NCBI RefSeq assembly: GCF_038443385.1 | Contig: NZ_CP151726.1 | Span: 5,456,001 to 5,520,000 of the forward strand | Direction: 5' to 3' | DNA length: 64,000 nt | From: Stieleria varia | GTDB lineage: Bacteria > Planctomycetota > Planctomycetia > Pirellulales > Pirellulaceae | Part shown: piece by piece, positions 48,910 through 58,097 of the stretch | Layout: each line of letters begins with the position of its first letter | Position numbering within the stretch: position 1 is the first letter of the stretch | Notes under the pieces: generated by a model | Database searches by the model: none | The model's input: the letters and a program-made list of their open reading frames with translations, nothing else | What the model was told of the DNA's origin: nothing | Made by a program: the position numbers and the translations under genes

Positions 48910-48918
48910 CCCAGCGGC

Positions 48919-50118
48919 TCACGCACGCAGCGAATTCGTCGTCAGCCACTGCAGCGTTTCTTCATAAGTCTGAGCAACTTGCGCACGATTCACATTTGCC
49001 AATGTCGTCACGTTGCCCGATTCATAATTGATCACACAGGACAATACATCTCCCAAAGTCCCGGATCGATTCAGTAACGCATCGTTGGTATCGTTCGTCA
49101 ATGGCAACATCTTGACGATCTCGCTCATCGGCTGATCCAACAGTGCATCCAGGGTGGAGAATAATCCGAGCGTATAGAATCGCTCGGGGCGGTCCTCGCC
49201 GGCTTGAATCGCCAGCAGCTCGCACATCTTCGCCCGCATCAATGCGATGTTGATCAGCTCATTCGGCTTGGTTTCGTCCACATTGGACAACAGCATCATC
49301 GAGACCAGCGAACGCAGACGCTGGATTCCCATCAATGCAGTTGCTTGCCGCAGCGAATCGATCCTTCGACGCGTCGCCGCATTGGCTGAGTTCACAAACT
49401 GTAGCAGTTTGTAGGATAGGTTGGCGTCCGTTTGGATCACCTCCTCGACTCTTTCCGTCGTGATATCCGGATCCTGCAGCGCGGATAGCAATCGAACAAC
49501 GGACGCGATGTTACTGTTGACCCGGCGACCACTGATCACCTGCGGTTTGCAGAAAAAGTAGCCTTGGAAAAGATCACAGCCCAGCTCACGGCATCGCTCA
49601 AACTCTTCCTGCGTCTCAATCTTCTCTGCCAAGATCGTCTGAATCCCACGGTCCCGGAGCTTGGAAATGTGATCCGCCAGTTCATTTGATGGGATGGCTG
49701 GGAACTCAACCTTGACAATGTCCGCCAAATCGATCAACGGCTCCAACTCCTCGCGGTAAATGAAATCGTCCAATGCGATCGTGTAACCCAACTCTGAGTA
49801 CTCGGCGACCGCCGCCAGAACATGACGGTCTGGCTGGATGTCTTCCAGTACCTCTAGGACCACTCGATCAGCGGGCAAGCAGCTCAAATGCCGAGCGAGC
49901 AGCAGATTGCGAGTCAGATTGATGAACGCACACTTGGAACCCGCCAGCGTCTCCAATCCGATGTCAGTGAATGTATTCAAAATGACATTTGCTGTCGCAC
50001 GATCCCCCTCGCAAAAGCGAGCCGAGTTCTCTTCGCCAGATCGAAAGAGCAACTCGTATCCGTAGACGTCCAGAGAGGAGGAAAAGATCGGTTGGCGTCC
50101 AACAAGAGCCCTGTCCAT
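48919..50118 (-). CDS. EAL-HDOD signalling protein with degenerate EAL domain
   Basis: A 399-residue YuxH-like protein. The N-terminal EAL-fold part starts MDRALVGRQPIFSSSLDVYG with ELLFR where active enzymes have EAL. DDFIYREELEPLIDLADIVK and LAEKIETQEEFERCRELGCD replace the catalytic loops, so phosphodiesterase activity is unlikely. The C-terminal HDOD part (VVRLLSALQDPDITTERVEE, LSYKLLQFVNSAN, ALMGIQRLRSLVSMMLLS) is well preserved. ATG 50118 is chosen over the upstream ATG 50169, because the homology begins there. Such proteins act as c-di-GMP-independent or binding regulators. Convergent with the hydrolase gene. Confidence 0.9.
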   Translation of the reverse strand: MDRALVGRQPIFSSSLDVYGYELLFRSGEENSARFCEGDRATANVILNTFTDIGLETLAGSKCAFINLTRNLLLARHLSCLPADRVVLEVLEDIQPDRHVLAAVAEYSELGYTIALDDFIYREELEPLIDLADIVKVEFPAIPSNELADHISKLRDRGIQTILAEKIETQEEFERCRELGCDLFQGYFFCKPQVISGRRVNSNIASVVRLLSALQDPDITTERVEEVIQTDANLSYKLLQFVNSANAATRRRIDSLRQATALMGIQRLRSLVSMMLLSNVDETKPNELINIALMRAKMCELLAIQAGEDRPERFYTLGLFSTLDALLDQPMSEIVKMLPLTNDTNDALLNRSGTLGDVLSCVINYESGNVTTLANVNRAQVAQTYEETLQWLTTNSLRA

Positions 50119-50169
50119 GCTGCGTGTTCCAAACCACAAAGGATGCAATGTTCTAAAGGTAATCCGCAA

Positions 50170-50503
50170 ACATGCGTCGCTGAGGGATGTTCACGAGCCA
50201 ACTACGCAACGGATGTCCGATAACCCTCGCCCTGTCTCAATGCACGCTGAAGCTGGATTCTGCGCTTTACATCACGAGCCAAAAAAAGGCGGATTTTTCA
50301 ACACTTTCGCTCAATGCAAGCATTGTCGCCTCATTCCGGCGTTGACCTGCCATCGCTCTGCTTGCTAGTTGCACGGTAGAAGCGTCGGTTTTTCGCCCTC
50401 GCTTTTCCCACCCACCGCTCATTCGCAATCGCTTCATCGCAGCCCTGTGCGTCCACTCAAAGCTTCCTTTCCGATTCAAGTGCCACGACCAGCAGCAGTC
50501 TGC
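50170..50503. other. divergent intergenic region
   Basis: Lies between the divergent EAL-HDOD and lipoprotein genes. No gene, repeat or clear promoter stands out. An open frame from TTG 50369 continues into the lipoprotein gene but looks non-coding. Promoters for both flanking genes must be here. Confidence 0.4.
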
Positions 50504-51715
50504 ATGGGTTGTTGGGCTCTTCGTTGCGTTGGGCATTGCACATGGGGACTTGCCTGGACCATCACGCTGTTGATCGCAACGGGATGTCAAAACAGAGCAC
50601 ACCGCGATGCTTACCACGCCAAAATGGCCAGTGAAATTCGCGTCTTGGAAGATCAGCTTTACGACGCCGATTATCAAAACCGGGTGCTCAGAGACAAACT
50701 GGAACGCTTGGGCGCCCAACAGAAAAATAGCGTGACCCCCACGCCATACGCGCCCTTGGTCGAGTCCTCACGCGAGCCCCTGCCGCCGCAGCCCAAACCC
50801 TATCCGACCGAGTCGTACCACACCGATCCCTACGACTTACCACCAGACAGCGATCCCTCTGCAACGGTCGACGACGGGAAAGTGGTTGTTCCGCCGACCA
50901 CCACTCCGCGGGAATCGACACCGCCAACGCGCGCTCCGGATTCATCCAGCCGACCGCTGACCGAACCTGAACAGATCCCGACTCCTGATCCCACGATCAT
51001 GAAGGAAAACGAGGATGCTGCAGCGAACCCCTCCACACGCGATGCCGACGACAACCCGTTCCCAGCAGAAAAAGAAACCGAGCCGCGTATCTTGCCGCCG
51101 CCCAACCGACCAGAACCGCCAGGACCGTCGAGCCTGGAGGTCAAGCCAATCATTCCAGGTGAACTGATTCCACCCGGCGTGCCCGAACCTGATCCGCCAG
51201 GGAAGATCGAGTTGCCAGACGACGCGAAAGTGTTGTTGGATGATTTCGCGCCTCAAGTGATCGATCCCAACAGCACGTCTGGGATTCCAGATCACCTGGA
51301 ACTTCATCGTGGACTCTCCGGTGGACATCAGATGGACGAGGACGACGAAGTGGACGGAGTGTTCTTGGTCGTCAACGCGCTGGACGATGACAATCGGGTC
51401 GTTGATTTATCAAAATTTGACATCGATGCGACTTTGACCGTGGTCGCCGTGGATCCCACGATCGCAAGCGATGACCAACGCATCGGACGATGGGAGTTCA
51501 CCGCAGACGAAGTACGCGAGATGATAAAGACACAACCCGTCAACGGGCTGCACGTTTCCATTCCATGGAGCGACCAGCGCCCGGCCGGTGATGAATTGAT
51601 CCTCCACGTGCGACTCAAAGCGGCCGACGAAGAAATGATCTGCCAGGGCAAAGTCTCCCTCGCACCCTCGGTCGCAATGTCCAATTGGTTGCCTCGCGGA
51701 GGAGCCAAACGCTGA
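50504..51715 (+). CDS. proline-rich lipoprotein, uncharacterised
   Basis: Predicted lipoprotein of 403 residues from ATG 50504. A hydrophobic stretch CTWGLAWTITLLIATGC ends in a lipobox-like Cys, and the mature part starts CQNRAHRDAY. A short coiled-coil (EIRVLEDQLYDADYQNRVLR) is followed by about 170 residues very rich in Pro, Ser, Thr, Asp and Glu. A C-terminal beta-rich domain (residues about 285-395) has DGVFLVVNALDDDNRVVDLS and RIGRWEFTADEV. No family recognised. It overlaps the next gene by one base (TGATG), so both are translated together. Confidence 0.72.
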   Translation: MGCWALRCVGHCTWGLAWTITLLIATGCQNRAHRDAYHAKMASEIRVLEDQLYDADYQNRVLRDKLERLGAQQKNSVTPTPYAPLVESSREPLPPQPKPYPTESYHTDPYDLPPDSDPSATVDDGKVVVPPTTTPRESTPPTRAPDSSSRPLTEPEQIPTPDPTIMKENEDAAANPSTRDADDNPFPAEKETEPRILPPPNRPEPPGPSSLEVKPIIPGELIPPGVPEPDPPGKIELPDDAKVLLDDFAPQVIDPNSTSGIPDHLELHRGLSGGHQMDEDDEVDGVFLVVNALDDDNRVVDLSKFDIDATLTVVAVDPTIASDDQRIGRWEFTADEVREMIKTQPVNGLHVSIPWSDQRPAGDELILHVRLKAADEEMICQGKVSLAPSVAMSNWLPRGGAKR

Positions 51716-52599
51716 TGGATCATGTACTAAGAGCTGTTGCGACAGCGTGCGTCGCATGGCTATTGGTCAGCGCTGTCGGATGCGGCACGACTCGAGCCAA
51801 AATAGCGACCGAACAGTTGGTCATGAGCGACGCGGTGGACAAAAATATCCAGGACCTCGACTTTCGCCCATTGAGCGGACGGAAGGTCTATCTGGACACG
51901 ACGTACCTACGCCAAGTCAAGGGAAGTGGGTTCGTCAACGCCGAGTATGTGACCAGCGGAATCCGCCAACAGATCGTCGGCGCAGGATGCTTGATTCAAG
52001 ACGCATCTCAGGACGCGGACATCATCATCGAAGCAAGAATCGGCGCGCTGGGAGCGGACGATCACAGTGTCACCTTGGGCATCCCCGACAACAGCAAACT
52101 GGCGTCTGCGGTTTCGGTGCTGCCCAACGCACCGAACCTGCCTGCCGTCCCCGAGTTGGCGGTTGCGAAACGCGATGTCCAAGAAGCCGCTTCAAAGATC
52201 GCCGTGTTTGCTTACGATCGAGAAACACGAGAGCCCGTCTGGCAATCGGGAGTCCGGCACAGTGTCTCCACCGCGCGTGACACTTGGGTGATGGGAATCG
52301 GGCCTTTTCAAGGAGGCTCGATTCGCGACAAAACCAAGTTGGTCGGCAGTAAATTTGCCTTCGGCCGTCGAAGCGAGAGAGGCTCGCCGACGGACATCTA
52401 CGAACGACCACCGGTCGATTACACCGCCGAAACGAGGTTTAATCAAGGTCATCCTGTCTTCGCCGGAGACGACGCAAGCGATGGAATGATCGGAACCCTG
52501 CCATCACCAGATGAACCACCAGAGGCGGCGGATGCGCCGGAAGCTCAGATCGCAGAAAACGATTTGGGCACCAAGCTCTCGGATGTGGATGTCCAGTAG
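51715..52599 (+). CDS. lipoprotein (DUF6655-like)
   Basis: A 294-residue protein from ATG 51715 with GGAGG at about 51698 as ribosome-binding site. Signal segment VATACVAWLLVSAVGCGTT ends in a lipobox-like VGC. The middle resembles the planctomycete DUF6655 lipoproteins (DFRPLSGRKVYLDTTYLRQV, YVTSGIRQQIVGAGCLIQD, ADIIIEARIGALG). The C-terminus is acidic and Pro/Glu-rich. It probably sits in the outer membrane. Translation is coupled to the preceding lipoprotein gene. It converges with the Tat-exported gene, 5 bases away from its stop. Function unknown. Confidence 0.75.
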   Translation: MDHVLRAVATACVAWLLVSAVGCGTTRAKIATEQLVMSDAVDKNIQDLDFRPLSGRKVYLDTTYLRQVKGSGFVNAEYVTSGIRQQIVGAGCLIQDASQDADIIIEARIGALGADDHSVTLGIPDNSKLASAVSVLPNAPNLPAVPELAVAKRDVQEAASKIAVFAYDRETREPVWQSGVRHSVSTARDTWVMGIGPFQGGSIRDKTKLVGSKFAFGRRSERGSPTDIYERPPVDYTAETRFNQGHPVFAGDDASDGMIGTLPSPDEPPEAADAPEAQIAENDLGTKLSDVDVQ

Positions 52600-52604
52600 T
52601 CTGT

Positions 52605-53834
52605 TCAAGCAATTTGCAGCATCGACTGCAGCAACAATCCGATTCCTTCCGCGTCTCTGCAACGCCCTGATCCGGGTCGGCTCTGAAACACACCAGACTT
52701 CTCCAGAAACAACACGCCCATCGCTTGTTCGGCGAGCGACTCGATCGTCTCGTCAACGTCGACATGCTCTCGCATCGCGACTAAGAATTTCAACGATTCA
52801 CCGTAGTCTCGCGCGATCGCCGTCTCGGGCGGCAAGCCTGCGTCTTGCAACATCGTGACAAAGGATTTGGCAAGGCGCAGATACGTGTCCTGTCCCGTTG
52901 CGTCAAACAGCATTCTCATCGCATCGGCATAGTCCATCGGATGCGCTGCGACAAAGGACAAATCGGGACTGCTCAAGTCGTCTTGGGTAACAGTGGCTGC
53001 CTGCTCATCCACACATTGCTCCGCACTCGCAACCAGCTCGCTGCGATCAAGCGTCTGGCTTGCGTGAATCAAAGACTGAATCCAACGCCCACGATCTGGC
53101 AGAGGAGCGTTCATGAATCTGGCTTGGTAACGATCCAGTGACGGACCAAAGTCCATCCGAATCAAGCCTTTCGATAGTGCCCAAAGCGTCGAATCGCACA
53201 AAGAGATGATCGTGGTGTTCACCGATGAAGCAGCTATGTTTCTGAAAGACTCTGAGACGGAAAAGAATGTAGAGAACCGATCGACCGTTTCGAGAGTTGC
53301 GTCTGGAGCGTGCTTTGCCAACAGATCCCATTGGTCGGGAGAAAGCCGGGCGATCAACCCGGAGTCGTTCTCTGTGAACTTGTCCACGTCAAAGTCGTAA
53401 ACGCATGAATCGAACATGGGCAGCTTGTCGAACTGGGCAGCAGAAACATGCAGCAGCGATTTCAGATGAGACTCGGCGGCTTCCGTGTAGCACTTGCATC
53501 CCGTTCTGGACGCTAGTTCCAGAGCTGCGGACACACTTGGCATGCTCAGAGCGAGATGCGAGGTCACTCCCGGTCGAACAGCCCGGGCATCCCAATCGAT
53601 CGACCAAATTCCACTACGTGTGCGGCCGCGCTGATCGGTGCAGTAGAGCGTGAAGCGGTCGAAGTGCGATTGAACGGCTTCGACCCAGGCGTCATTGGAA
53701 CCTGCAGCGACGGGGATCGGCGTGGGGTCCTGGCCCAACGCCAGTGAGCGGACCAGTGTGGACCCGATCAACCCTGCGCAAGATCCCAGTCCCTTGCAAA
53801 ATCCACGACGTGTGATGCTAGTGGTCTGGGACAA
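52605..53834 (-). CDS. Tat-exported uncharacterised protein with start inside a repeat
   Basis: A 409-residue protein with a twin-arginine signal (TRRGFCKGLGSCAGLIGS, cleavage near LALGQ). The mature part looks alpha-helical and may be an all-alpha barrel, but I recognise no family motif. Sequence features include YDFDVDKFTENDSGLIARLS and DAMRMLFDATGQDTYLRLAK. The start is unusual: the only available initiator is TTG 53834, and the first six codons (MSQTTS) are the terminal sequence of a CTAG-bounded repeat element. The element may have cut off the original start, though the Tat signal itself is intact. Function unknown. Confidence 0.75.
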   Translation of the reverse strand: MSQTTSITRRGFCKGLGSCAGLIGSTLVRSLALGQDPTPIPVAAGSNDAWVEAVQSHFDRFTLYCTDQRGRTRSGIWSIDWDARAVRPGVTSHLALSMPSVSAALELASRTGCKCYTEAAESHLKSLLHVSAAQFDKLPMFDSCVYDFDVDKFTENDSGLIARLSPDQWDLLAKHAPDATLETVDRFSTFFSVSESFRNIAASSVNTTIISLCDSTLWALSKGLIRMDFGPSLDRYQARFMNAPLPDRGRWIQSLIHASQTLDRSELVASAEQCVDEQAATVTQDDLSSPDLSFVAAHPMDYADAMRMLFDATGQDTYLRLAKSFVTMLQDAGLPPETAIARDYGESLKFLVAMREHVDVDETIESLAEQAMGVLFLEKSGVFQSRPGSGRCRDAEGIGLLLQSMLQIA

Positions 53835-53957
53835 CTTATCTTTAGGGTAGTAGCTTATCTTGAGAGTAGTGGATCTTGTTAAAGATCCTGTAGCGGTGGG
53901 ATCTTTGCCAAGATCCCCTAAGGCATACCATAACTTCTAGCTGTCCCAAACCACTAG
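53818..53957. mobile_element. 140-bp CTAG-bounded element, complete copy
   Basis: Ends read CTAGTGGTCTGGGACA and TGTCCCAAACCACTAG, a 16-bp inverted pair with one mismatch. The interior contains GGATCTTGTTAAAGATCCTG and its near-inverse. A second copy lacking the left end is at about 58240-58347. The left end overlaps the first codons of the Tat-exported gene. Confidence 0.8.
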
Positions 53958-54110
53958 GGCGACAACTGTAGCTCATTGGAGGACCTCGATTTCAGGAATG
54001 TCTCGGACGGAAAAACGGACTGAGGGAAAGAAAATTCGATAAAACCGGTCAAAGCTCACGAACCCAGGTGCTAATGGCTGGGTCTAAACCCCAACGGAGC
54101 CAAAATTCTC

Positions 54111-54139
54111 TTGCCTTGCAATTGCCAAGCAGAGATAAT
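54111..54139 (+). promoter_or_regulatory. sigma70-like promoter of the orphan transcript
   Basis: TTGCCT (54111-54116), a 17-base spacer and GATAAT (54134-54139). The predicted start is near 54146, right before the first hairpin. The next protein-coding gene on this strand starts only at about 59962, so the promoter appears to serve the small transcript alone. Confidence 0.5.
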
Positions 54140-54145
54140 AGCTCC

Positions 54146-54416
54146 GTCGGGTCGCAATAACGCGTTGCGACGCACCATTTCCGAACGGTCTTCCACCCCA
54201 TCTGGTTGGCACTTGGGTTGTGGACCGTCAAACAAATCGTTTTTAAAGGAGGTGATCAAGTGGATTATTGCTGTACTAGCCAACGGGGTAGTAACCCGTA
54301 GACCAAGTCGGCGGGCTGACGCTACGGTCAGCTACCCCACTCGGGATCTCTTTTGTTTTCCGAGATAGTCGCCCGTTTGTCGAGATTCTACCTTGGTCTC
54401 GGCAAACGGGTTTTTT
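54146..54416 (+). ncRNA. orphan structured small transcript candidate with a 13-codon ORF
   Basis: A segment of about 270 bases shows all parts of a small transcription unit. There is a 5' hairpin GTCGCAA-N7-TTGCGAC (54151-54171). A very extended Shine-Dalgarno match follows, AAAGGAGGTGATC (54245-54257), and two bases later a GTG that opens a 13-residue frame ending TAG at 54299-54301 (MDYCCTSQRGSNP). Hairpins come after (54283-54299, 54315-54332, 54340-54364), then an intrinsic terminator. No gene follows on the strand, so it is not an ordinary attenuator. Either a regulatory RNA, a peptide mRNA or both. No known RNA family was recognised by eye. Confidence 0.55.
54372..54416 (+). terminator. 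intrinsic terminator of the orphan transcript
   Basis: Stem CCCGTTTGTCGAGA (54372-54385) pairs with TCTCGGCAAACGGG (54397-54410) with one G-T pair. It is followed directly by six T residues (54411-54416). It is the best textbook terminator in the window. Confidence 0.8.
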
Positions 54417-54655
54417 CATGCGCACTACCTGCACGAGTAGTCGTTTGAGCATGGCAAAACGCTCGGCATTACTCGCTATCGACTTGGAAAGTCGAGCGAC
54501 AATTGTCGTTCGACTCTCCGAGTCGAAAACGAACACCACCATACGCCCAAACACGAACCATACGCCCCGAGCCATACCCCACGCCGCCACCTCCCGCGAG
54601 GAAGAGACTGCTAACTTACTGAGCCGCGATGCGTAAGCGGCCGCCGGGGCTAACG

Positions 54656-54884
54656 CTGGACTGCTCAAAGTTTGGGGTTGACAATGTTTTTTCAGTCCAT
54701 GTTTTCGTTCCATGCATCGCAATCAAAGTGAGCCTCAGGCGCTAGCCGTGGGCCGGCACCACAATCCGCCTCAGGCCCACGGCTAGCGCCTGAGGCTCAC
54801 TGGGGGCCACCAGCTTCGCCGGCAGTAGGGACATAAACTTGCGCAAACCCAAAAAGACACAACACCAAACTTTGAGCAGTCCAG
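54656..54884. mobile_element. complete 229-bp copy of the asymmetric MITE-like element
   Basis: Ends CTGGACTGCTCAAAGTTTGG and, reversed, CTGGACTGCTCAAAGTTTGG are identical for about 20 bases. Arms are asymmetric: TTTTTTCAGTCCATGTTTTC at the left and, at the right, GTAGGGACATAAACTTGCGC. The centre is the GTGAGCCTCAGGCGCTAGCC palindrome. This is the uninterrupted form of the element at 11654-12043, in inverse orientation. It ends 6 bases before the stop of the spermidine-synthase-like gene. Confidence 0.85.
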
Positions 54885-54890
54885 TCCAGG

Positions 54891-57800
54891 CTACCGCTGA
54901 GCCCACGTTCGGAATTGCTGCAAATCTGCGTCGGCACGTCCTGCAAAAGGAGAACCTTCGCGGGTATACAACGCTGCTCTCTCCTCCAAGAGCCATTCTT
55001 TCCAAGGAACGTATGGCTCAAAATGGCTCAACGCATCAATCATCTCGGCTTGGCCAAGATTTTCGGAAATCACGTACCGCGTCAACAACCTCATGTCTTC
55101 CAAACGATACATCGAGAAGGGTTCTTTTAGCTGAGAAAACAGCAGTCTCGCAAAGTCGATGTCGGTTGAGGCAGCGTCGACGGCATTTCGAAGAACGGAC
55201 TCAAAAAGTTGGCGGCTACCCCACGGACTACTTTGCATTTGCAGAATCGTCGCCAAGATCGCTTTGCGTCCCAATTCTCTCTCGTTGCGTTTCATGTAGC
55301 TGACTGTCTCAATGGCCGCCGCCTCACCCGCGTTACTGATTCGCAAGACATCCATCAAGTCGGTCGGAAGCGAGGTGCCGGTTTCGGCCAAGGTATGAGA
55401 ATAGACCAAGCGTTCGATTGGACAGCCAAAATCGACGTTGATTCCACCGAAGAGTCTTGCGGCTTCCTGATAGTTTTGTGTTAGATAGGATCGATATGCC
55501 TCTGATCTGAGTTGCTGATCGTCGCTATTCTTCGATTCTGCAGGAACCTCATGACCCAAGTACAGATTCATGGCGAGTTGTCGCCTAGCGATTTGCTTCA
55601 GATCCAAACAGTCCTTCGATAGCGGCGTACTATCGCCCATGGTTCGGGCAAGTCGATGTAAAGCCTCACTAGAGAATCGCGTCTTTTGGCCTAATGATTT
55701 CGCAAACGCATACTCAAGTAGATTCCGATCATCAGAGTTGACCGGAATGTCTTCGTCGTTGGTCCACTTCTCGACAGTCTTGAGACCACAGACGTAGTGA
55801 GCGATGACACCTTCGAGATCGTCGACTCGCCACCCGAGATTTAGTCCTTCACGGATCGCCGGCAGTTGGGTTCGCCTTCGAATGAACGCTTCATCGTCCC
55901 AGATCGGAAATCGGGACTTTCCACAAACCAAAACAAGATCCCGCGACTTGGCTCGCCAGACTTCCACATGCGGAAAGACCGTACGAAGCGTCTTCAATAC
56001 GATCGCCACCGTTCGGTCGTCGACTTCATACGCTTGAAGCCATTGAAGGAATATTCCATCTTCTGTTAGTCGATCCAATGCTGAACTGTAGAACTCAGTC
56101 GTATAAAGATTTGCGATCCCAACTCGGTATGGGTTCGAAGGCTCCGATACGATGACGTCGTAGGCCCCTCGACCGGATAGCAAGAACTCCCTCGCGTCAT
56201 TGAAGTGAGTTTGAACCTTGGGATTGGCAAGTGCGTCTTTGTTCATCGCACGGCATTGTTCTGCCATGTGCATGATCACTGGCTCCAACTCAACGACGTC
56301 GACAGATTCCACTTCCTCACATGCTGCCATCCATCCTGCTGTTTCGCCCGTCCCCAATCCGATGACCAAGCCACGTTTTGGCGACAGATGCAGCAATGGA
56401 CCCAGCAGTCCGAGCCCAACTTGTGTTCCGGCATCGTTGTAAGCGTTGCCGTCGTTCTTTCCATTGACGATAAATGACAAGCTATCTGTTGCCGTAATCG
56501 CAACACTGGATTCGACGCCCTCCGCCTCCCAGATGCACTGCCGACGTTTGGCATTGATAAAATTTTTCTCGGCGTTGCGTCCGACGCCTTCTAAGTCCGC
56601 TCGTCCAGCCCCGATTCCAGCGTGACGCCAGACAGCCGTCGGTCCCTCTGCCTGAATCGCAACGAGTAAAAGTACGGCTCCGAATGCAAAGAACGGCAGA
56701 AAGAGTTTTCTCGATAGCCTCGAATAGGTAACGACTACCATCCCCCAAACCACCAATACAATGATCGCTGCCCTCCAAATTCCCGGCGCGGTCAGAATAG
56801 GCATGAGGAGAAATCCTCCTGCAAGCGAACCACAGATTGCGCCTACAGTATTTGAAGCGAACGTCCAGCCAACATGCTTGGCAACGTGTTGTCTTCCCTT
56901 GCCAGCGACGGCGATCAAGAGTGGGAATTGAAACCCAGCCACGATTGATGCTGGAAGAATCACGAAGGACGCAATCTGGAACCAATTCCACACTTGATCA
57001 ACAAACGAATCGATCACTTCGTTTTGTTGTTGAAGCACCCACATTGCGACTTGATCACCAAACCAAAGTGGAACCGCGATGAAACAGGCTTCCAGCAGAC
57101 AAGTGATTGACAGTAATGGAAGTGTGGGTTTTCCCCATCGAACAAACAGATTGTAAAGGGCACCACCAACGCCAATGCCCAGCAGTGCAACGCACAGAAT
57201 CAATCCAAACGTGTAAGTGGTTCCGCCCAGCAGGGGACCAAGCATTCGATACCAAACGATTTCCATCAAAAAGAAAACAAAACCAACAACCGCTGCTGAA
57301 ATACAAACGAGCGGAAGTCGGTTCTCGGTGCCTTGATCAATCGCTCCATCCTCGTCGACTGCCTGCTTGGCGTTTCTCGGGTTCACAGCAGAACGCGTGT
57401 GCGGGATCGCGATCAATTGACTGGAATAGCGAATCGCCGTTACGGCGAGCAGCAGATTAATGAAACAAGCGGACCACAGAACCGACCGGTTGCCCAGCCA
57501 TTCGATCAGCACGAAGTTGGCTAGCCCCGCACCGGTCACCGCACCAAGCGTATTCAACGCATAGATCATAGCGACCCCCTTTCGTCTCGCATCCGAATCG
57601 ACCGAAACCGCGAGTGCTGCCGCCGGCATGGTTCCCCCCATCAAGAACGTCGGCGCAGCTAAGATTGCAGCAGAAGCAACCAAGCGGATCATTGTCGCGA
57701 GACCGATACCCAATGACGACTGTCCTCCGACAGAGACATAGGCGTACCTCGCGATATCGATCATCCAAGGGCTGATCGCAGCGAAGATCGCAATGCCAAA

Positions 57801-58097
57801 CTCAAGCATCGCATAGAAGCGAACGGGCTTCAACGTTCCTTCGATTCGCCGCCCCAGAACGACATTTCCGATCCCCAAACCCGCCATGAAAATGGCCAAC
57901 ACGGCAGCCGACGAAGAAGTGGTTGCGCCAAACACGAGTCGCAACTCGCGTATCCAAACGACTTGGTACACAAGTGCGCACGCTCCCGAAATGAACAACA
58001 AGCAAGCAAACTTTGACGGTGCAGCATTGCCTTCTGCTTTGCCTTCAATCAAGAGAGTACAACTCCATTTGAAACTGATTGGCTGCGAAACTCGCAA
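54891..58097 (-). CDS. fused MFS-like / spermidine synthase-like membrane protein
   Basis: A 1068-residue fusion. Residues 25-470 are a membrane domain of about 12-14 helices (CLLFISGACALVYQVVWIRE, where ALVYQVVWIRELR is typical of these fusions). Residues 520-790 form a spermidine synthase-like Rossmann domain. Its binding loop is in KRGLVIGLGTGETAGWMAAC, followed by VDVVELEPVI, a conserved FNDAREFLL and DVIVSEPSNPYR. The last 280 residues are helical repeats with a TPR look. Methylthioadenosine-type substrates are uncertain because the SPE core of such fusions is often not a true spermidine synthase. The initiator is TTG 58097, which is weak; starts nearer residue 15 cannot be excluded. Codon use is slightly AT-richer than the neighbours. 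Confidence 0.85.
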   Translation of the reverse strand: MRVSQPISFKWSCTLLIEGKAEGNAAPSKFACLLFISGACALVYQVVWIRELRLVFGATTSSSAAVLAIFMAGLGIGNVVLGRRIEGTLKPVRFYAMLEFGIAIFAAISPWMIDIARYAYVSVGGQSSLGIGLATMIRLVASAAILAAPTFLMGGTMPAAALAVSVDSDARRKGVAMIYALNTLGAVTGAGLANFVLIEWLGNRSVLWSACFINLLLAVTAIRYSSQLIAIPHTRSAVNPRNAKQAVDEDGAIDQGTENRLPLVCISAAVVGFVFFLMEIVWYRMLGPLLGGTTYTFGLILCVALLGIGVGGALYNLFVRWGKPTLPLLSITCLLEACFIAVPLWFGDQVAMWVLQQQNEVIDSFVDQVWNWFQIASFVILPASIVAGFQFPLLIAVAGKGRQHVAKHVGWTFASNTVGAICGSLAGGFLLMPILTAPGIWRAAIIVLVVWGMVVVTYSRLSRKLFLPFFAFGAVLLLVAIQAEGPTAVWRHAGIGAGRADLEGVGRNAEKNFINAKRRQCIWEAEGVESSVAITATDSLSFIVNGKNDGNAYNDAGTQVGLGLLGPLLHLSPKRGLVIGLGTGETAGWMAACEEVESVDVVELEPVIMHMAEQCRAMNKDALANPKVQTHFNDAREFLLSGRGAYDVIVSEPSNPYRVGIANLYTTEFYSSALDRLTEDGIFLQWLQAYEVDDRTVAIVLKTLRTVFPHVEVWRAKSRDLVLVCGKSRFPIWDDEAFIRRRTQLPAIREGLNLGWRVDDLEGVIAHYVCGLKTVEKWTNDEDIPVNSDDRNLLEYAFAKSLGQKTRFSSEALHRLARTMGDSTPLSKDCLDLKQIARRQLAMNLYLGHEVPAESKNSDDQQLRSEAYRSYLTQNYQEAARLFGGINVDFGCPIERLVYSHTLAETGTSLPTDLMDVLRISNAGEAAAIETVSYMKRNERELGRKAILATILQMQSSPWGSRQLFESVLRNAVDAASTDIDFARLLFSQLKEPFSMYRLEDMRLLTRYVISENLGQAEMIDALSHFEPYVPWKEWLLEERAALYTREGSPFAGRADADLQQFRTWAQR

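Noticed and set aside
54245-54257. end of a 16S rRNA gene on the minus strand
   Set aside because: Only 13 bases match the complement of the 16S 3' end and no rRNA sequence continues; it is better explained as an extended Shine-Dalgarno site.
54111-54368. 85-residue frame over the orphan transcript
   Set aside because: It begins in the promoter -35 and runs through hairpins; the GTG-started 13-codon frame fits the ribosome site better.
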